Both the position numbers and the translations under genes were made by a program. This document shows positions 17,920-26,833 of a DNA stretch of 64,000 nucleotides, piece by piece. The DNA lies in NCBI GenBank assembly GCA_038230335.1, contig JBBRNL010000009.1, forward strand, positions 1 through 64,000, given 5' to 3'. Each line of letters opens with the position of its first letter. Within the stretch, counting starts at the first letter, position 1. Below the pieces are notes generated by a model. That model did no database searches and had not been told where the DNA came from. It saw only the letters and a list, made by a program, of their open reading frames with translations. The DNA is from JBBRDU01 sp038230335 (GTDB lineage: Bacteria; Verrucomicrobiota; Verrucomicrobiia; Chthoniobacterales; UBA10450).

Positions 17920-19875
17920 ATGAAAAACGAGTGGGACGTTGAGTCCGCCATCGCCACCTACAACGTGGATGGATGGGGAGGCGGATATTTCACAGTCAAT
18001 GCGGACGGTAACGTCGAGGCGCGCCCCCTCCAGGAAAAGGGCGGCTCCATCGACATTCTGGCCGTCGTCAATGAAGCGCGCATGCGCGGATTGGGTTTCC
18101 CGCTCGTCATACGCTTTCAGGACCTCCTTCGGCACCGGGTCGAAGCGGTCAACCTTGCCTTCCAGGCGGCCATCTCCGAGTTCGGCTACCGCGGGGTTTA
18201 CCGCGGGGTTTTCCCAATCAAGGTGAACCAGCTGAGGGAAGTGATCGAAGAAATCGTCGACGCGGGTCAGCAATTTCATTTCGGACTCGAAGCGGGGAGT
18301 AAACCCGAATTGGTGGCCGCGCTCGCCATGCACAAGGATCCGGAGAGTCTCATCATCTGCAACGGCTACAAGGATCAGGCCTACATCCGCATCGCGCTGA
18401 TGGGCCGGAAACTCGGGAAGTCCGTCGTCATCGTGGTGGAAAAACTGGAAGAGTTGGAACAAACCATTCGCGCGGCCAAAGAGGTCGGCGTCGAGCCGCA
18501 TATCGGCATTCGCGTGCGTCTCTATAATAAGGGGGCCGGCAAATGGGCTCCGAGCGGAGGAGAAAACGCCAAGTTCGGTCTGGACACCACCAGCCTCGTG
18601 GCCGCGAGCGAGATGCTAAAGACGGCCGGCCTCGCGCACTGTCTCAAGCTGGTCCATTTCCATGTCGGCTCGCAGGTGCCGGATATCTCCACCATCAAAA
18701 AAGCCGTGCGCGAAGCCGCGCGCTACTATGCCAAGCTGGCCAAGCTCGGACACGAGCTCGGTTATCTCGATGTGGGTGGCGGCCTCGGTGTCGATTACGA
18801 TGGTTCGCGCAGTGATTTCGACAGTTCCACCAACTATTCGCTTCAGGAATATGCCAACGACGTCGTCTGGAATATCGCCGACGTGTGCGACTCGGAGAAC
18901 GTGGCGCATCCGGCCATCGTGAACGAAGGCGGACGTGCCATCGTCGCGCACCACTCGGTTCTGGTTATGGAGGCTTTTAGCTCCATCGAGAAAACTGCGC
19001 CCAAACTGAAAGTCGAAGCCACCGAGAAAGATCACAAACTGGTCGGACAGATTCTCGAAGTGAAGCAGCGCTTGAAGCGCGGAAATCGCATCGAAAGTTT
19101 GCACGACATTCAGGAGATCAAGGAAGATTCGCAGCAGGCCTTTGACCTGGGCCTGCTCGATCTCGAGTCGAAAGCGAAGATCGACACGGTTTACTGGCAG
19201 CTGGCCCAGCAAATCGTGAACATGCATCGCGGGCTGCGTTTCGTTCAGGAGGAAGTAAAGCAGCTCGAGATATCGCTGGGGGACCAGTACATCTGCAATT
19301 TTTCCGTCTTCCAGTCGCTTCTTGATCACTGGGCCTTGGGTCAACTCTTTCCCATCATGCCGATTCATCGCCTCACCACTCCGCCCGACCGCCACGGCAT
19401 GATCGTTGATATTACCTGCGATTCCGACGGCAAGATTTCGAAGTTTATCGATCTGCAGGACGTGAAGGAGACGCTGCCACTGCATCGCATCATCCCGGGT
19501 GAAATGTACTACCTTGGCGTCTTCATGGTCGGCGCCTACCAGGACATCATGGGAGATCTGCACAACTTGTTCGGGCGCGTCACAGAGGTGCACGTGTTTC
19601 TCGACCCGGATGAAGAAACGGGCTGGTACATCGAGGAAGTGATCGAAGGCAGCACGATCGGCGAGGTGCTGGCCATGACCCAATGGGATAAGGTGGAGCT
19701 GATGCGGCTTCTCAAAACGCAGGTGGACAGCGCCATCAAGACGGATTTTCTCAAGCCTAACGAAGGCATGAGACTGCTCATGGATTATGAACGCCTTCTC
19801 CAGGAGTACACTTATTTGAACCTCAACGGCACCAAGCCCGCGCCCCCGCCCGGGAACTGGCTGCCCCTGAGCTGA
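17920..19875 (+). CDS. speA: Biosynthetic arginine decarboxylase
   Basis: PLP enzyme converting arginine to agmatine, the first step of the agmatine route to putrescine and spermidine. 651 residues, the typical long SpeA form. PLP Lys101 is in GVFPIKVNQ; further motifs are GLEAGSKPEL, ICNGYKD, KFGLDTTSL, HFHVGSQVPD, YLDVGGGLGVDYDGS and NEGGRAIVAHHS. The N-terminal DGWGGGYFTVN is family-typical. The next steps (speB or aguA/aguB) are not in the window. A CCTAACGA motif lies at 19756. Confidence 0.97.
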   Translation: MKNEWDVESAIATYNVDGWGGGYFTVNADGNVEARPLQEKGGSIDILAVVNEARMRGLGFPLVIRFQDLLRHRVEAVNLAFQAAISEFGYRGVYRGVFPIKVNQLREVIEEIVDAGQQFHFGLEAGSKPELVAALAMHKDPESLIICNGYKDQAYIRIALMGRKLGKSVVIVVEKLEELEQTIRAAKEVGVEPHIGIRVRLYNKGAGKWAPSGGENAKFGLDTTSLVAASEMLKTAGLAHCLKLVHFHVGSQVPDISTIKKAVREAARYYAKLAKLGHELGYLDVGGGLGVDYDGSRSDFDSSTNYSLQEYANDVVWNIADVCDSENVAHPAIVNEGGRAIVAHHSVLVMEAFSSIEKTAPKLKVEATEKDHKLVGQILEVKQRLKRGNRIESLHDIQEIKEDSQQAFDLGLLDLESKAKIDTVYWQLAQQIVNMHRGLRFVQEEVKQLEISLGDQYICNFSVFQSLLDHWALGQLFPIMPIHRLTTPPDRHGMIVDITCDSDGKISKFIDLQDVKETLPLHRIIPGEMYYLGVFMVGAYQDIMGDLHNLFGRVTEVHVFLDPDEETGWYIEEVIEGSTIGEVLAMTQWDKVELMRLLKTQVDSAIKTDFLKPNEGMRLLMDYERLLQEYTYLNLNGTKPAPPPGNWLPLS

Positions 19876-19932
19876 TTTCCTTCATGCCCGCAGCCTCTTC
19901 TCATTTCGACTCAAGTCGCCCGCGGTGAAATC

Positions 19933-20850
19933 ATGAGCGCGAATCGGCCAAGATCCTTTTTCCATTACTGCATCACTCCAGTAATCCTCCTCTGTCCGCT
20001 GATCGCGCAGGCCCGGTTAAACGTGGTTGCCACCCTCCCGGACTTTGGTTCGCTCGTCCGGGAAATTGGCCGAGACAGGATCGACCTCGTGGTCCTCGGC
20101 AAACCGAACGAGGATCCGCACTTTGTTGAGCCGCGGGCAAACTTCGTCGGCGCCTTGCGCAGCGCGGACGTTTTAATCGATGGTGGCGCGGGCCTTGAGC
20201 TCGGCTGGTTGCCGCCGCTCTTGCAAAAAGCGCGGAATCCAAAGCTCGAGGTGGGCAAACCAGGGCGCGTCCAGGCAGCGCACGATATTCGCCTGCTCGA
20301 TATCCCGACGAAGGTCACGGGTGCCGCCGGCGACGCGCATCCGCGCGGCAATCCGCATTTCACCGTCGACCCCCTTGTTGCCGAAGCGGTCGCGCAGCAC
20401 ATCGCGAAATCGTTGGCGGCGGTGGATCCAGCGAATGCGGCGTTTTACGACGCGAACTACAAAAAGTTCGAAACCACCATCAATACGAAGTTACCATTGT
20501 GGCGCGGCGTTCTACGGGATCTGCAAGATCAGCATGTGGCCGCCTACCATGATTCCTGGCCCTACTTTTCTCATCGCTTCGGCTTAAAGATCGACATCTT
20601 TCTGGAGCCGAATCCCGGAATTCCGCCGTCGGCCTCGCAGTTGAGCGATGTCATCCAGAAAATGAAACGGGATCACGTCCGGGCGATTATGGTCGAACCC
20701 TATCAGGATCGCCGGATCGTGGACACGCTCGCGCGCTCGACCCAGGCGAAAGTGGTGGAATGTTCGCAGTTTCCCGGCGTTTCTGGAACAGACAGTTACG
20801 TGAGCCTGATGAATCAACTCGTTAAGCGACTCGCTGACGTCGCGAAATGA
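19933..20850 (+). CDS. Metal ABC transporter substrate-binding protein (ZnuA/TroA family)
   Basis: Exported protein of 305 residues with an N-terminal signal segment (about 10-27, ending IAQA) and the cluster A-I binding-protein fold. Metal ligands appear as DPHFVEPR (His near 66), GNPHFTVDP (His near 141), AYHDSWPYFSHRFGL (His near 205) and VEPYQDRR (acidic). The His-rich loop of true ZnuA is missing, leaving zinc versus manganese undecided. No permease or ATPase gene adjoins it, so it is an orphan or works with a distant transporter. It follows speA by 57 bases. Confidence 0.85.
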   Translation: MSANRPRSFFHYCITPVILLCPLIAQARLNVVATLPDFGSLVREIGRDRIDLVVLGKPNEDPHFVEPRANFVGALRSADVLIDGGAGLELGWLPPLLQKARNPKLEVGKPGRVQAAHDIRLLDIPTKVTGAAGDAHPRGNPHFTVDPLVAEAVAQHIAKSLAAVDPANAAFYDANYKKFETTINTKLPLWRGVLRDLQDQHVAAYHDSWPYFSHRFGLKIDIFLEPNPGIPPSASQLSDVIQKMKRDHVRAIMVEPYQDRRIVDTLARSTQAKVVECSQFPGVSGTDSYVSLMNQLVKRLADVAK

Positions 20851-20882
20851 TTGACCTTTTCGCGGGCCGATCGGGAGGTCGC

Positions 20883-22283
20883 TCAATGGGTGATGATAAC
20901 CCGTTCCACCTCGGCCGCGTTCTGTTGGGTCTGTGAAATAACGGAACGCAATTGCTCTCGCTGCTCGCTCGCCAGCGGACTTCCTTTGACCCAGGCTTCG
21001 GCGGCATTGGCATCGTTCGCGGCCCAGTTCCGAATGAAGTTCTCGACCACGCGGTTTCGCATTTCCTCCTGGCCGATGGAGAGCGCGAGGGAAAGGGATT
21101 CGAAGCGGGTGGCGCCTTCACGGTTGACCGCGGCGGCAACGGCTTCGTCGCGCACGTCGCTGCTCAAGGTGGCGATCCAGCGAGAAGCGTCCGGCCAGTT
21201 GGTGTCCACCCAATTGTCGGCGATGGTCCGGACGACGGTTTGCTGTTCGTTTGCCGGAAGTGTGGCCGCCCATGTGGCCGCGGATGAGGGGTCTTTGGAA
21301 GACCACAAGGTGACGATGGTCGTTTCGGCCTGGCCACGCGAATCTCCCGCTGGCATCTGACTCAACCAGCGGGTTGCCTCCGTCACATCATCGTGATCGA
21401 ACATTGCCGTGACCACGGAGGACGCGCTTTCTCCGGCGTCCGGCTCATCGAGGTGCTGGGCGACGTAGGCGGCTGCGGTCCCGATATCCTTGCGGCACCA
21501 GCCTCTGATCACGTCGTTGTACAGACCAGGATTGCCGTCAGGGTCTTTTTCTTTCTGCTTTGCGACCCATTCGAGCGCTGCCGACGGATCGAGTGTGGCC
21601 CAGTTGTAGGCCACATCTCCCTTTCCCCTGTAACTGGAGCCGTTTTTGGTATCGCCCATTTCATCGATGAATCTCGATGCGGCCGCCGGATCGAGCTGGG
21701 ACCAATTGGTGATGAGCCGCACGAGGAAGTCGCTCTTGCACTCGGTAACAAGATCCTTGTCCGGGTGGCTGGTGAGAAAGGTAATCAGTTCCGGCGAGGC
21801 GGAAGGTGACACCGAACCAAGGACGGTGTTTGCCGCCAATTTGCGCATGGCCACGTCGTTGGTTCGAAAGGCCCCGGCCAGGGCAGCCTTGGGATCGATC
21901 TCCGCCCAGGCCTGAAAAAATACTCCCATTCCTCCAAAGGTGCGCGCGTCCGTGGGCGCATCGTTAAATTTGAGCGCCATGGCCGCCAATTGCTCGGGCG
22001 TCGCGTGGCGCATCAGCTCCACGAGTTCTGCGGCCGGTACGGCCCCCAAATCATCAACCCGCGCGTTCGTCAGGTCGTCCACCGACTCGATGCGATTTGC
22101 AGGCGTCCGTTCCGCGGGCGAGTTACTGGCTGAATTCGATTGGACTGTGGGTTGCTGAGGTTCAAAGCGCGATCGCTCGGTTGGTGTTCGCGTGCGTGTC
22201 AGGTCAAAAATCACCGCCCCGACCGTCACCAATGCGATCATGGCGTTGATTGTAGTTAAGAGTCGCCAATTCATTGCGCGCAC
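20883..22283 (-). CDS. Membrane-anchored repeat protein with W..xDP.AA..W units
   Basis: Protein of 466 residues: one N-terminal membrane segment (about 8-28), a Ser/Pro/Gln linker (30-65), then alpha-helical repeats. Each unit carries a Trp-x3-Asp-Pro-x-Ala-Ala core; examples are WAEIDPKAALAGA (126), WSQLDPAAASRFI (194), WATLDPSAALEWV (228), WCRKDIGTAAAYV (262), WSSKDPSSAATWA (327), WVDTNWPDASRWI (358) and WAANDANAAEAWV (420). Spacing is 30-70 residues. This looks like a HEAT/TPR-like solenoid exposed outside the inner membrane, probably binding other proteins. I do not know a described function. A second Met at 22274 is an alternative start. Confidence 0.7.
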   Translation of the reverse strand: MRAMNWRLLTTINAMIALVTVGAVIFDLTRTRTPTERSRFEPQQPTVQSNSASNSPAERTPANRIESVDDLTNARVDDLGAVPAAELVELMRHATPEQLAAMALKFNDAPTDARTFGGMGVFFQAWAEIDPKAALAGAFRTNDVAMRKLAANTVLGSVSPSASPELITFLTSHPDKDLVTECKSDFLVRLITNWSQLDPAAASRFIDEMGDTKNGSSYRGKGDVAYNWATLDPSAALEWVAKQKEKDPDGNPGLYNDVIRGWCRKDIGTAAAYVAQHLDEPDAGESASSVVTAMFDHDDVTEATRWLSQMPAGDSRGQAETTIVTLWSSKDPSSAATWAATLPANEQQTVVRTIADNWVDTNWPDASRWIATLSSDVRDEAVAAAVNREGATRFESLSLALSIGQEEMRNRVVENFIRNWAANDANAAEAWVKGSPLASEQREQLRSVISQTQQNAAEVERVIITH

Positions 22284-22388
22284 CCAGAGTTAACATAAAG
22301 CGACGAAATGAGCCAACCGCGCCGGGAGAGTTAGGCCGGGAACCGGCTCCGGCTGAAGGGTGGTCGATGGGGCGCCGCCTTTATGCGG

Positions 22389-22426
22389 TTGAAAGTTGGG
22401 TGTTGAACGCGGAGCGTTGGACGTTT
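22389..22426. repeat. Micro-repeat of the GTTGGACGTT/AACGTCCAAC type
   Basis: Just before asnS, a run of degenerate 8-10-base words: GTTGAAAGTTGGG, TGTTGAACGCGG, AGCGTTGGACGTTT. The same word family, in the opposite orientation, occurs at 56937-56973 at the start of argD and, decayed, at 41668-41700. Confidence 0.6.
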
Positions 22427-22445
22427 TTCCTGCTACATCCATCCC

Positions 22446-23843
22446 GTGACCGACTCCCTTAAAGCCACCCCGATCAAAGACGCGCTCAAGCGGACAGCGC
22501 CTCTCCCTTCAATTCTCGTTCAAGGGTGGGTGCGCACGCGGCGGGATTCGAAGGATTTTTCCTTCATCGAGCTGAACGACGGCTCCTGTTTGCGCAGTTT
22601 GCAGATCATTGCCAAAAACACGCTGTCGAATTATGCGGACGTTCAGCGTTTGATCACGGGTGCCTCTATTAAAGTGAGTGGCGCGCTCGTCGCCTCGCAG
22701 GGAAAAGGTCAGAGCTGGGAGGTCGTGGCCGAAGAACTGACCCTGGTCGGTTCCTCAGACGACACTTATCCGCTGCAGAAGAAAGGACACACACCGGAGT
22801 TCCTGCGAGAGATTGCGCACCTGCGCCCTCGTTCGAACTTGTTCGGGTCTATCTTCCGCGTGCGCAGCCGGCTGGCCTATGCCATTCACACATTCTTTCA
22901 GGAGCGCGGCTTCTTTTATCTCAACACGCCCATCATTACGGGTAGCGATTGCGAAGGAGCGGGGGAGCTGTTCCGCGTCACGTCCTTGGACGTCAAGAAT
23001 CCCCCGCGCACGAAAGAAGGCGAGATTGATTACGCCAGGGATTTTTTTGCCCGCTCCACTTACCTCACGGTGAGTGGACAACTTGAAGCCGAAGCGTTCG
23101 CCTCGGCCCTCTCAAAAGTGTACACATTCGGACCGACTTTCCGGGCTGAAAATTCCAACACTTCCCGGCATGCCAATGAGTTCTGGATGATCGAGCCGGA
23201 AATGGCCTTCTGCGATCTGGAAGGCGACATGGATTTGGCCGAGCAGATTGTGAAGTATCTTGTGTACGATATTCGCTCGACCTGTGAGGAGGAACTAGGA
23301 CTCTTCGCCAAATTTGTTGATAAGGATCTGGTCGAGCGCCTCGATTTCGTCATGGAGCGTCGCTTCCAGCGTATCTCCTACACCGACGCGATCGAACTCC
23401 TGAAAAAGAGCGGAGAAAAATTCGAGTTTCCCGTCGAGTACGGATTGAACCTGCAATCAGAACACGAGCGTTGGCTGACCGAGAAGCATTGCCAGTGTCC
23501 GGTCACGGTTTTCAATTATCCCAAGGAAATTAAACCGTTCTACATGCGCTTGAACGACGACGAAAAGACCGTGACGGCGATGGATCTGCTCGTGCCGGGC
23601 ATCGGTGAAATCGTCGGCGGAAGCCAGCGTGAAGAACGGCTCGACGTCCTGGAAGGAAATATGCGCCGCCACAAAATGGATCTGGCGGATTATGAGTGGT
23701 ATCTCGATCTCCGTCGCTACGGAACTGTTCCGCACTCCGGTTTTGGCCTTGGCTTCGAGCGCATGCTCATGTTCGTGACCGGTGTCTCAAATATTCGCGA
23801 CGTCATCCCCTTCGCGCGCACCCCGGGCAGTGCTGAGTTTTAG
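22446..23843 (+). CDS. asnS: Asparaginyl-tRNA synthetase
   Basis: Class IIb synthetase charging tRNA-Asn. The N-terminal OB-fold anticodon-binding domain (about 20-105, ILVQGWVRTRRDSKDFSFIELNDGSC) is followed by the catalytic core with motif 2 (FGPTFRAENSNTSRHANEFWMIEPEMAF) and motif 3 (GFGLGFERMLMFVTG). The AsnRS-type NEFWMIEPE wording separates it from AspRS. Length of 465 is normal. Start is GTG 22446. The genome also encodes GatB (38368), so it may have both direct Asn-tRNA charging and an amidotransferase, the latter then needed mainly for Gln-tRNA. Confidence 0.97.
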   Translation: MTDSLKATPIKDALKRTAPLPSILVQGWVRTRRDSKDFSFIELNDGSCLRSLQIIAKNTLSNYADVQRLITGASIKVSGALVASQGKGQSWEVVAEELTLVGSSDDTYPLQKKGHTPEFLREIAHLRPRSNLFGSIFRVRSRLAYAIHTFFQERGFFYLNTPIITGSDCEGAGELFRVTSLDVKNPPRTKEGEIDYARDFFARSTYLTVSGQLEAEAFASALSKVYTFGPTFRAENSNTSRHANEFWMIEPEMAFCDLEGDMDLAEQIVKYLVYDIRSTCEEELGLFAKFVDKDLVERLDFVMERRFQRISYTDAIELLKKSGEKFEFPVEYGLNLQSEHERWLTEKHCQCPVTVFNYPKEIKPFYMRLNDDEKTVTAMDLLVPGIGEIVGGSQREERLDVLEGNMRRHKMDLADYEWYLDLRRYGTVPHSGFGLGFERMLMFVTGVSNIRDVIPFARTPGSAEF

Positions 23844-23862
23844 GCGTTCCGCCCGTGAGTCG

Positions 23863-24255
23863 TTAGGCGACCGAGACACGCTTCTCCACTTTTTCCCGCA
23901 GCAGTCCGCCAGCCATGGTGCAGGCCATGAGGGTGATACTTCCCATGGCATCGAACCAGAAGGGACTCGTGCCGTGCCAAAAAAAGAGAACGAATATGGT
24001 ATCGACGGCGAGCGGAAGCAGGACGAGGGCTGCGCCGATTCGGCCCAGGCCTGGCCCAATCCAGCCAGCCAGGTATCCGCCGACCAGCCCCGCGACGACT
24101 GCCAACAGAGTGGCCGCGGCGAGCAGAAGGACCGAGCCGCCATAGAGAGCCCGGCCCCCGAAGACTCCGTTAAACCCGATCGACGTGAGGCCAACGATCA
24201 CGACGTACCCGGTTATCATCGCGGCTGCGCCGCGCGCAAATATTTTCCAGTTCAC
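23863..24255 (-). CDS. Small integral membrane protein of unknown function
   Basis: About 130 residues with four predicted membrane segments: MITGYVVIVGLTSIGF, YGGSVLLLAAATLLAVVAGL, IGAALVLLPLAVDTIFVLFF and AMGSITLMACTMAGGLL. The open frame runs back to 24423 but its first 56 residues are Arg/Ser-rich and not protein-like, so a GTG near 24255 or the ATG of MITG is preferred. The stop codon TAA lies inside a TCGTTAGG motif (23860-23867). Convergent with asnS. No family recognised. Confidence 0.5.
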   Translation of the reverse strand: MNWKIFARGAAAMITGYVVIVGLTSIGFNGVFGGRALYGGSVLLLAAATLLAVVAGLVGGYLAGWIGPGLGRIGAALVLLPLAVDTIFVLFFWHGTSPFWFDAMGSITLMACTMAGGLLREKVEKRVSVA

Positions 24256-24508
24256 GCGGCAAGTCTGGTACTCCGCCTCGTTGTCGTATAGCACGCTCGA
24301 CGTACGGTACCGCACTGCGTAGGTCCGCGTTCCCTGGGACCCACTGCGGCTCCACGCGCTTTCCGGACTCATCCGACAGTTCCGGACTTCGAATGTTCCA
24401 AAACCGGAACAGCGCGGTCCCATCTCCGGGAGTGAGCAGTGAACTCTCAGTCGTGGAATCCAGGTCTAACATGTTGTTTGTGAGTGACTTGAGATTTATC
24501 AAAAACGA

Positions 24509-24523
24509 TGGCACAGCCTTTGC
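24509..24523 (+). promoter_or_regulatory. Sigma54-like -24/-12 promoter
   Basis: TGGCACAGCCTTTGC matches the sigma54 (RpoN) consensus TGGCAC-N5-TTGC, with the required ten bases between the GG and GC doublets. The expected transcription start, about 12 bases after the GC, would fall at 24535, only a couple of bases before the ATG at 24537, giving an almost leaderless mRNA. The upstream 250 bases hold no gene and could carry enhancer sites. Confidence 0.4.
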
Positions 24524-24536
24524 CTAACGATACTGG

Positions 24537-25271
24537 ATGCGTTTCTTCGTTGTTCTTCTATTCGCTGCCTCCATCGGCACGGTTCGTTCTGAGAATGCAG
24601 TCTCGGGCCGTTGGGAAGGTTCCGTTCAAATTCCCGGCCGTGAACTCAACGTGATTGTGGATCTTGCCCAAAACGGCGGAGACGCCGGCGCCTGGATCGG
24701 ATCCATAACCATCCCAGGGTTAGGTGTGAAAGGCGCCGGACTCACCGAGATTGCGATCAAAGATTCGGAAATCGCCTTCGCCATCAAAGATGCTCTCGGT
24801 GCGCAGCAGATGGGCCCGGCCCGGTTCAAAGGCGAGCTGCACGCGGATGGCAAACTGTCCGGCAATTTTGTTCAGGCCGGCAACAGAGCGGATTTTAATC
24901 TGGGGAAGACTGGTCCGCCGCAAGTGGAATTCCCCCCTCGCAGCACCGCCGTGGATAAGGAATTGGAAGGTGAATGGAAAGGGGATTACGAACTGGGTGG
25001 CTACGCGCGGCACGTCACCATCAAGCTCGTGAACCGCGGCGCGGAAGGAGCGAACGCGGACTTTGTCGTCATCGGTAAGCGAACGAACAATCTGCCGGTC
25101 GATCTGGTGACACAGGAAGGGAACTTATTGAGCGTCGATTCGCACGCGACCGGTCTCGGATTCGAAGGGCGTTTCGATAAAAGCGCAGGTGAATTAAAAG
25201 GGACCATCCAACAGGGAGCCATCGACGTGCCGCTGATTCTTCGGCGCGCTAAATACGGAATAATCTTGTGA
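24537..25271 (+). CDS. Secreted protein with two related beta-rich domains
   Basis: Exported protein of 244 residues. A short signal peptide (1-18) is followed by two similar halves: GRWEGSVQIPGRELNVIVDLAQNG (about 25-48) and GEWKGDYELGGYARHVTIKLVNRG (about 143-166), each leading into strands that resemble a lipocalin-like or calycin barrel (GxWxG start). No catalytic motif is seen. Its TGA overlaps the GTG of the beta-propeller gene (GTGA), so the two are an operon. A sigma54-like promoter lies directly upstream. The family is not named to my knowledge. Confidence 0.65.
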   Translation: MRFFVVLLFAASIGTVRSENAVSGRWEGSVQIPGRELNVIVDLAQNGGDAGAWIGSITIPGLGVKGAGLTEIAIKDSEIAFAIKDALGAQQMGPARFKGELHADGKLSGNFVQAGNRADFNLGKTGPPQVEFPPRSTAVDKELEGEWKGDYELGGYARHVTIKLVNRGAEGANADFVVIGKRTNNLPVDLVTQEGNLLSVDSHATGLGFEGRFDKSAGELKGTIQQGAIDVPLILRRAKYGIIL

Positions 25272-26650
25272 AATTACTCTCTTCTGTAGCGGCACTCCAT
25301 GAGCGTGGCTTCCATCTGGTGTCAGCGGTCGTAGACCGCCACCACCGGTTGCCTCTCTACGCGGCTATTCTCGTCCTCCTCTTCGACGCTCCCGGAACCT
25401 GTCGCGGCCAATCGATGTTCCGCGGTGACACGGCGCACACGGGCGCCATTCATGGTGCGGCGCCGCGCCAGTTTCATCGCGTGAAGTGGAAGTTCGCCAC
25501 GGGTGATCGCATCGTTTCTTCGCCGGTCTGGGATCGGAATATTCTCTACTTTGGAGGCGACGACGGCAACGTCTATGCGGTGGAGGCCGAGACCGGCCGT
25601 CAAATCTGGAAACATGCGACGAACGGACCGGTGCCGTCGACCCCGACGGTTTCCGAAGGAACTGTTTACGTGACCAGCTACGACGGAAAACTCTACGCGT
25701 TGAATAGCAAAACAGGCGCGGTAAAATGGAAATTCGCGACGGCGGGCGAACGCCGCTTCGAAGCGAAAGGTCTGCACGGTTTGTTACCCGCGAATCAAAC
25801 GATCGCCGATCCCTACGACGTGTTCTTGTCGAGTCCGGTGGTCGCGCAGGGAGCTGTCTATTTTGGCAGCGGCGACAGTAATTTCTACGCGGTCGACGCC
25901 GGGACGGGCGAGCTGCGCTGGAAGTTCAAGACGAATGATGTCGTTCATTCGTCGCCCGCCTTCGCGGATGGCGTACTATTTTTTGGCAGCTGGGACAGCT
26001 ACTTCTATGCGGTGGACGCGGCCACCGGAAAGGAAAAATGGCGTTTCCATGGAGGCGAAGATAATCTCATTCACAATCAGGTTGGATTTCAGTCATCGCC
26101 CACCGTCTCCGGCGGCGTTGTGTACACCGGTTGTCGCGACTCGAATCTTTACGCGCTCGACGCCGCCACCGGCAAAGAGAGATGGAGGTTCAATAATGAA
26201 CTGAGTTGGGTGATCAGTTCGCCGGCCGTGACGCAGGGAAAGGTGTTTTTCGGAACGTCCGATTCAAGTCTTTACCATGTCCTGGACGCCATGACGGGGA
26301 AGCCCGTTCTACAGCAAAAGGACAAGGCCTACATGTTTTCCTCGCCCACCGTGGCGAATGATGTCGTCCTCATCGGCGTCTTGAATGGGACACTCGAAGC
26401 GCGCGATACAAAAACCGGTGAGCTGCTGTGGGAATTCCAAGTCGAGACGGCCAAGCGGAACAAAGGCTGGGTGCTAACATCGGAGCGTGGCTTCGACAAT
26501 CCGCTCCTTTTCCATTCGAACTGGCGGGAAACGCCCATTGCCGCGACCGATCAACAATTCAGCATCGGTGCGGTTTTTTCGTCTCCGCTCGTCATCGATG
26601 GCGTTGTCTATTTCGGCAGCACGGACGGATATCTCTACGCGCTCGAATAA
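25268..26650 (+). CDS. PQQ-type beta-propeller repeat protein
   Basis: Exported protein of 460 residues with at least seven PQQ-like (BamB-like) blades, each of the form VYFGSGDSNFYAVDAGTGELRWKF; examples start near residues 75, 120, 195, 233, 285, 325 and 435. No dehydrogenase residues are evident, so it is more likely a scaffold or binding protein than a quinoprotein enzyme. The signal segment LPLYAAILVLLFDAPGTC begins unusually late (residue 28) because the first codons carry an inserted palindromic element (25279-25340) read in frame. Translationally coupled to the gene at 24537. Confidence 0.85.
   Translation: MKLLSSVAALHERGFHLVSAVVDRHHRLPLYAAILVLLFDAPGTCRGQSMFRGDTAHTGAIHGAAPRQFHRVKWKFATGDRIVSSPVWDRNILYFGGDDGNVYAVEAETGRQIWKHATNGPVPSTPTVSEGTVYVTSYDGKLYALNSKTGAVKWKFATAGERRFEAKGLHGLLPANQTIADPYDVFLSSPVVAQGAVYFGSGDSNFYAVDAGTGELRWKFKTNDVVHSSPAFADGVLFFGSWDSYFYAVDAATGKEKWRFHGGEDNLIHNQVGFQSSPTVSGGVVYTGCRDSNLYALDAATGKERWRFNNELSWVISSPAVTQGKVFFGTSDSSLYHVLDAMTGKPVLQQKDKAYMFSSPTVANDVVLIGVLNGTLEARDTKTGELLWEFQVETAKRNKGWVLTSERGFDNPLLFHSNWRETPIAATDQQFSIGAVFSSPLVIDGVVYFGSTDGYLYALE
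25279..25340 (+). repeat. In-frame palindromic element, copy A (beta-propeller gene)
   Basis: Begins CTCTTCTGTAGCGGC and ends GCGGTCGTAGACCGC (25325-25339). It is read as SSVAALHERG...SAVVDRHH between the fifth codon and the signal-peptide core of the beta-propeller protein. The first arm has decayed; the second is intact and identical to that in argJ (55058-55072). The reading frame is the same as in argJ. Confidence 0.75.
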
Positions 26651-26833
26651 AGCGCAGGGCGACCGTCCGGCCGCCGCGAAAGATTTCTTCTCTGCGGTTC
26701 TCCTTCCCATTGCCGGGAAGAGTGAGTAATACCGCTTTGGATGAGCGATGCTGGTCGGAAAAAGGGTGCCCTGCTTCCGCCCCGTCCGTCCGGCCGGCCC
26801 GTCGATTCCAAAGGTGTCCATGCGATCTTAATC

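Noticed and set aside
18616..19683. 355-codon minus-strand frame opposite speA
   Set aside because: Shadow of speA; the plus-strand protein has full-length family motifs.
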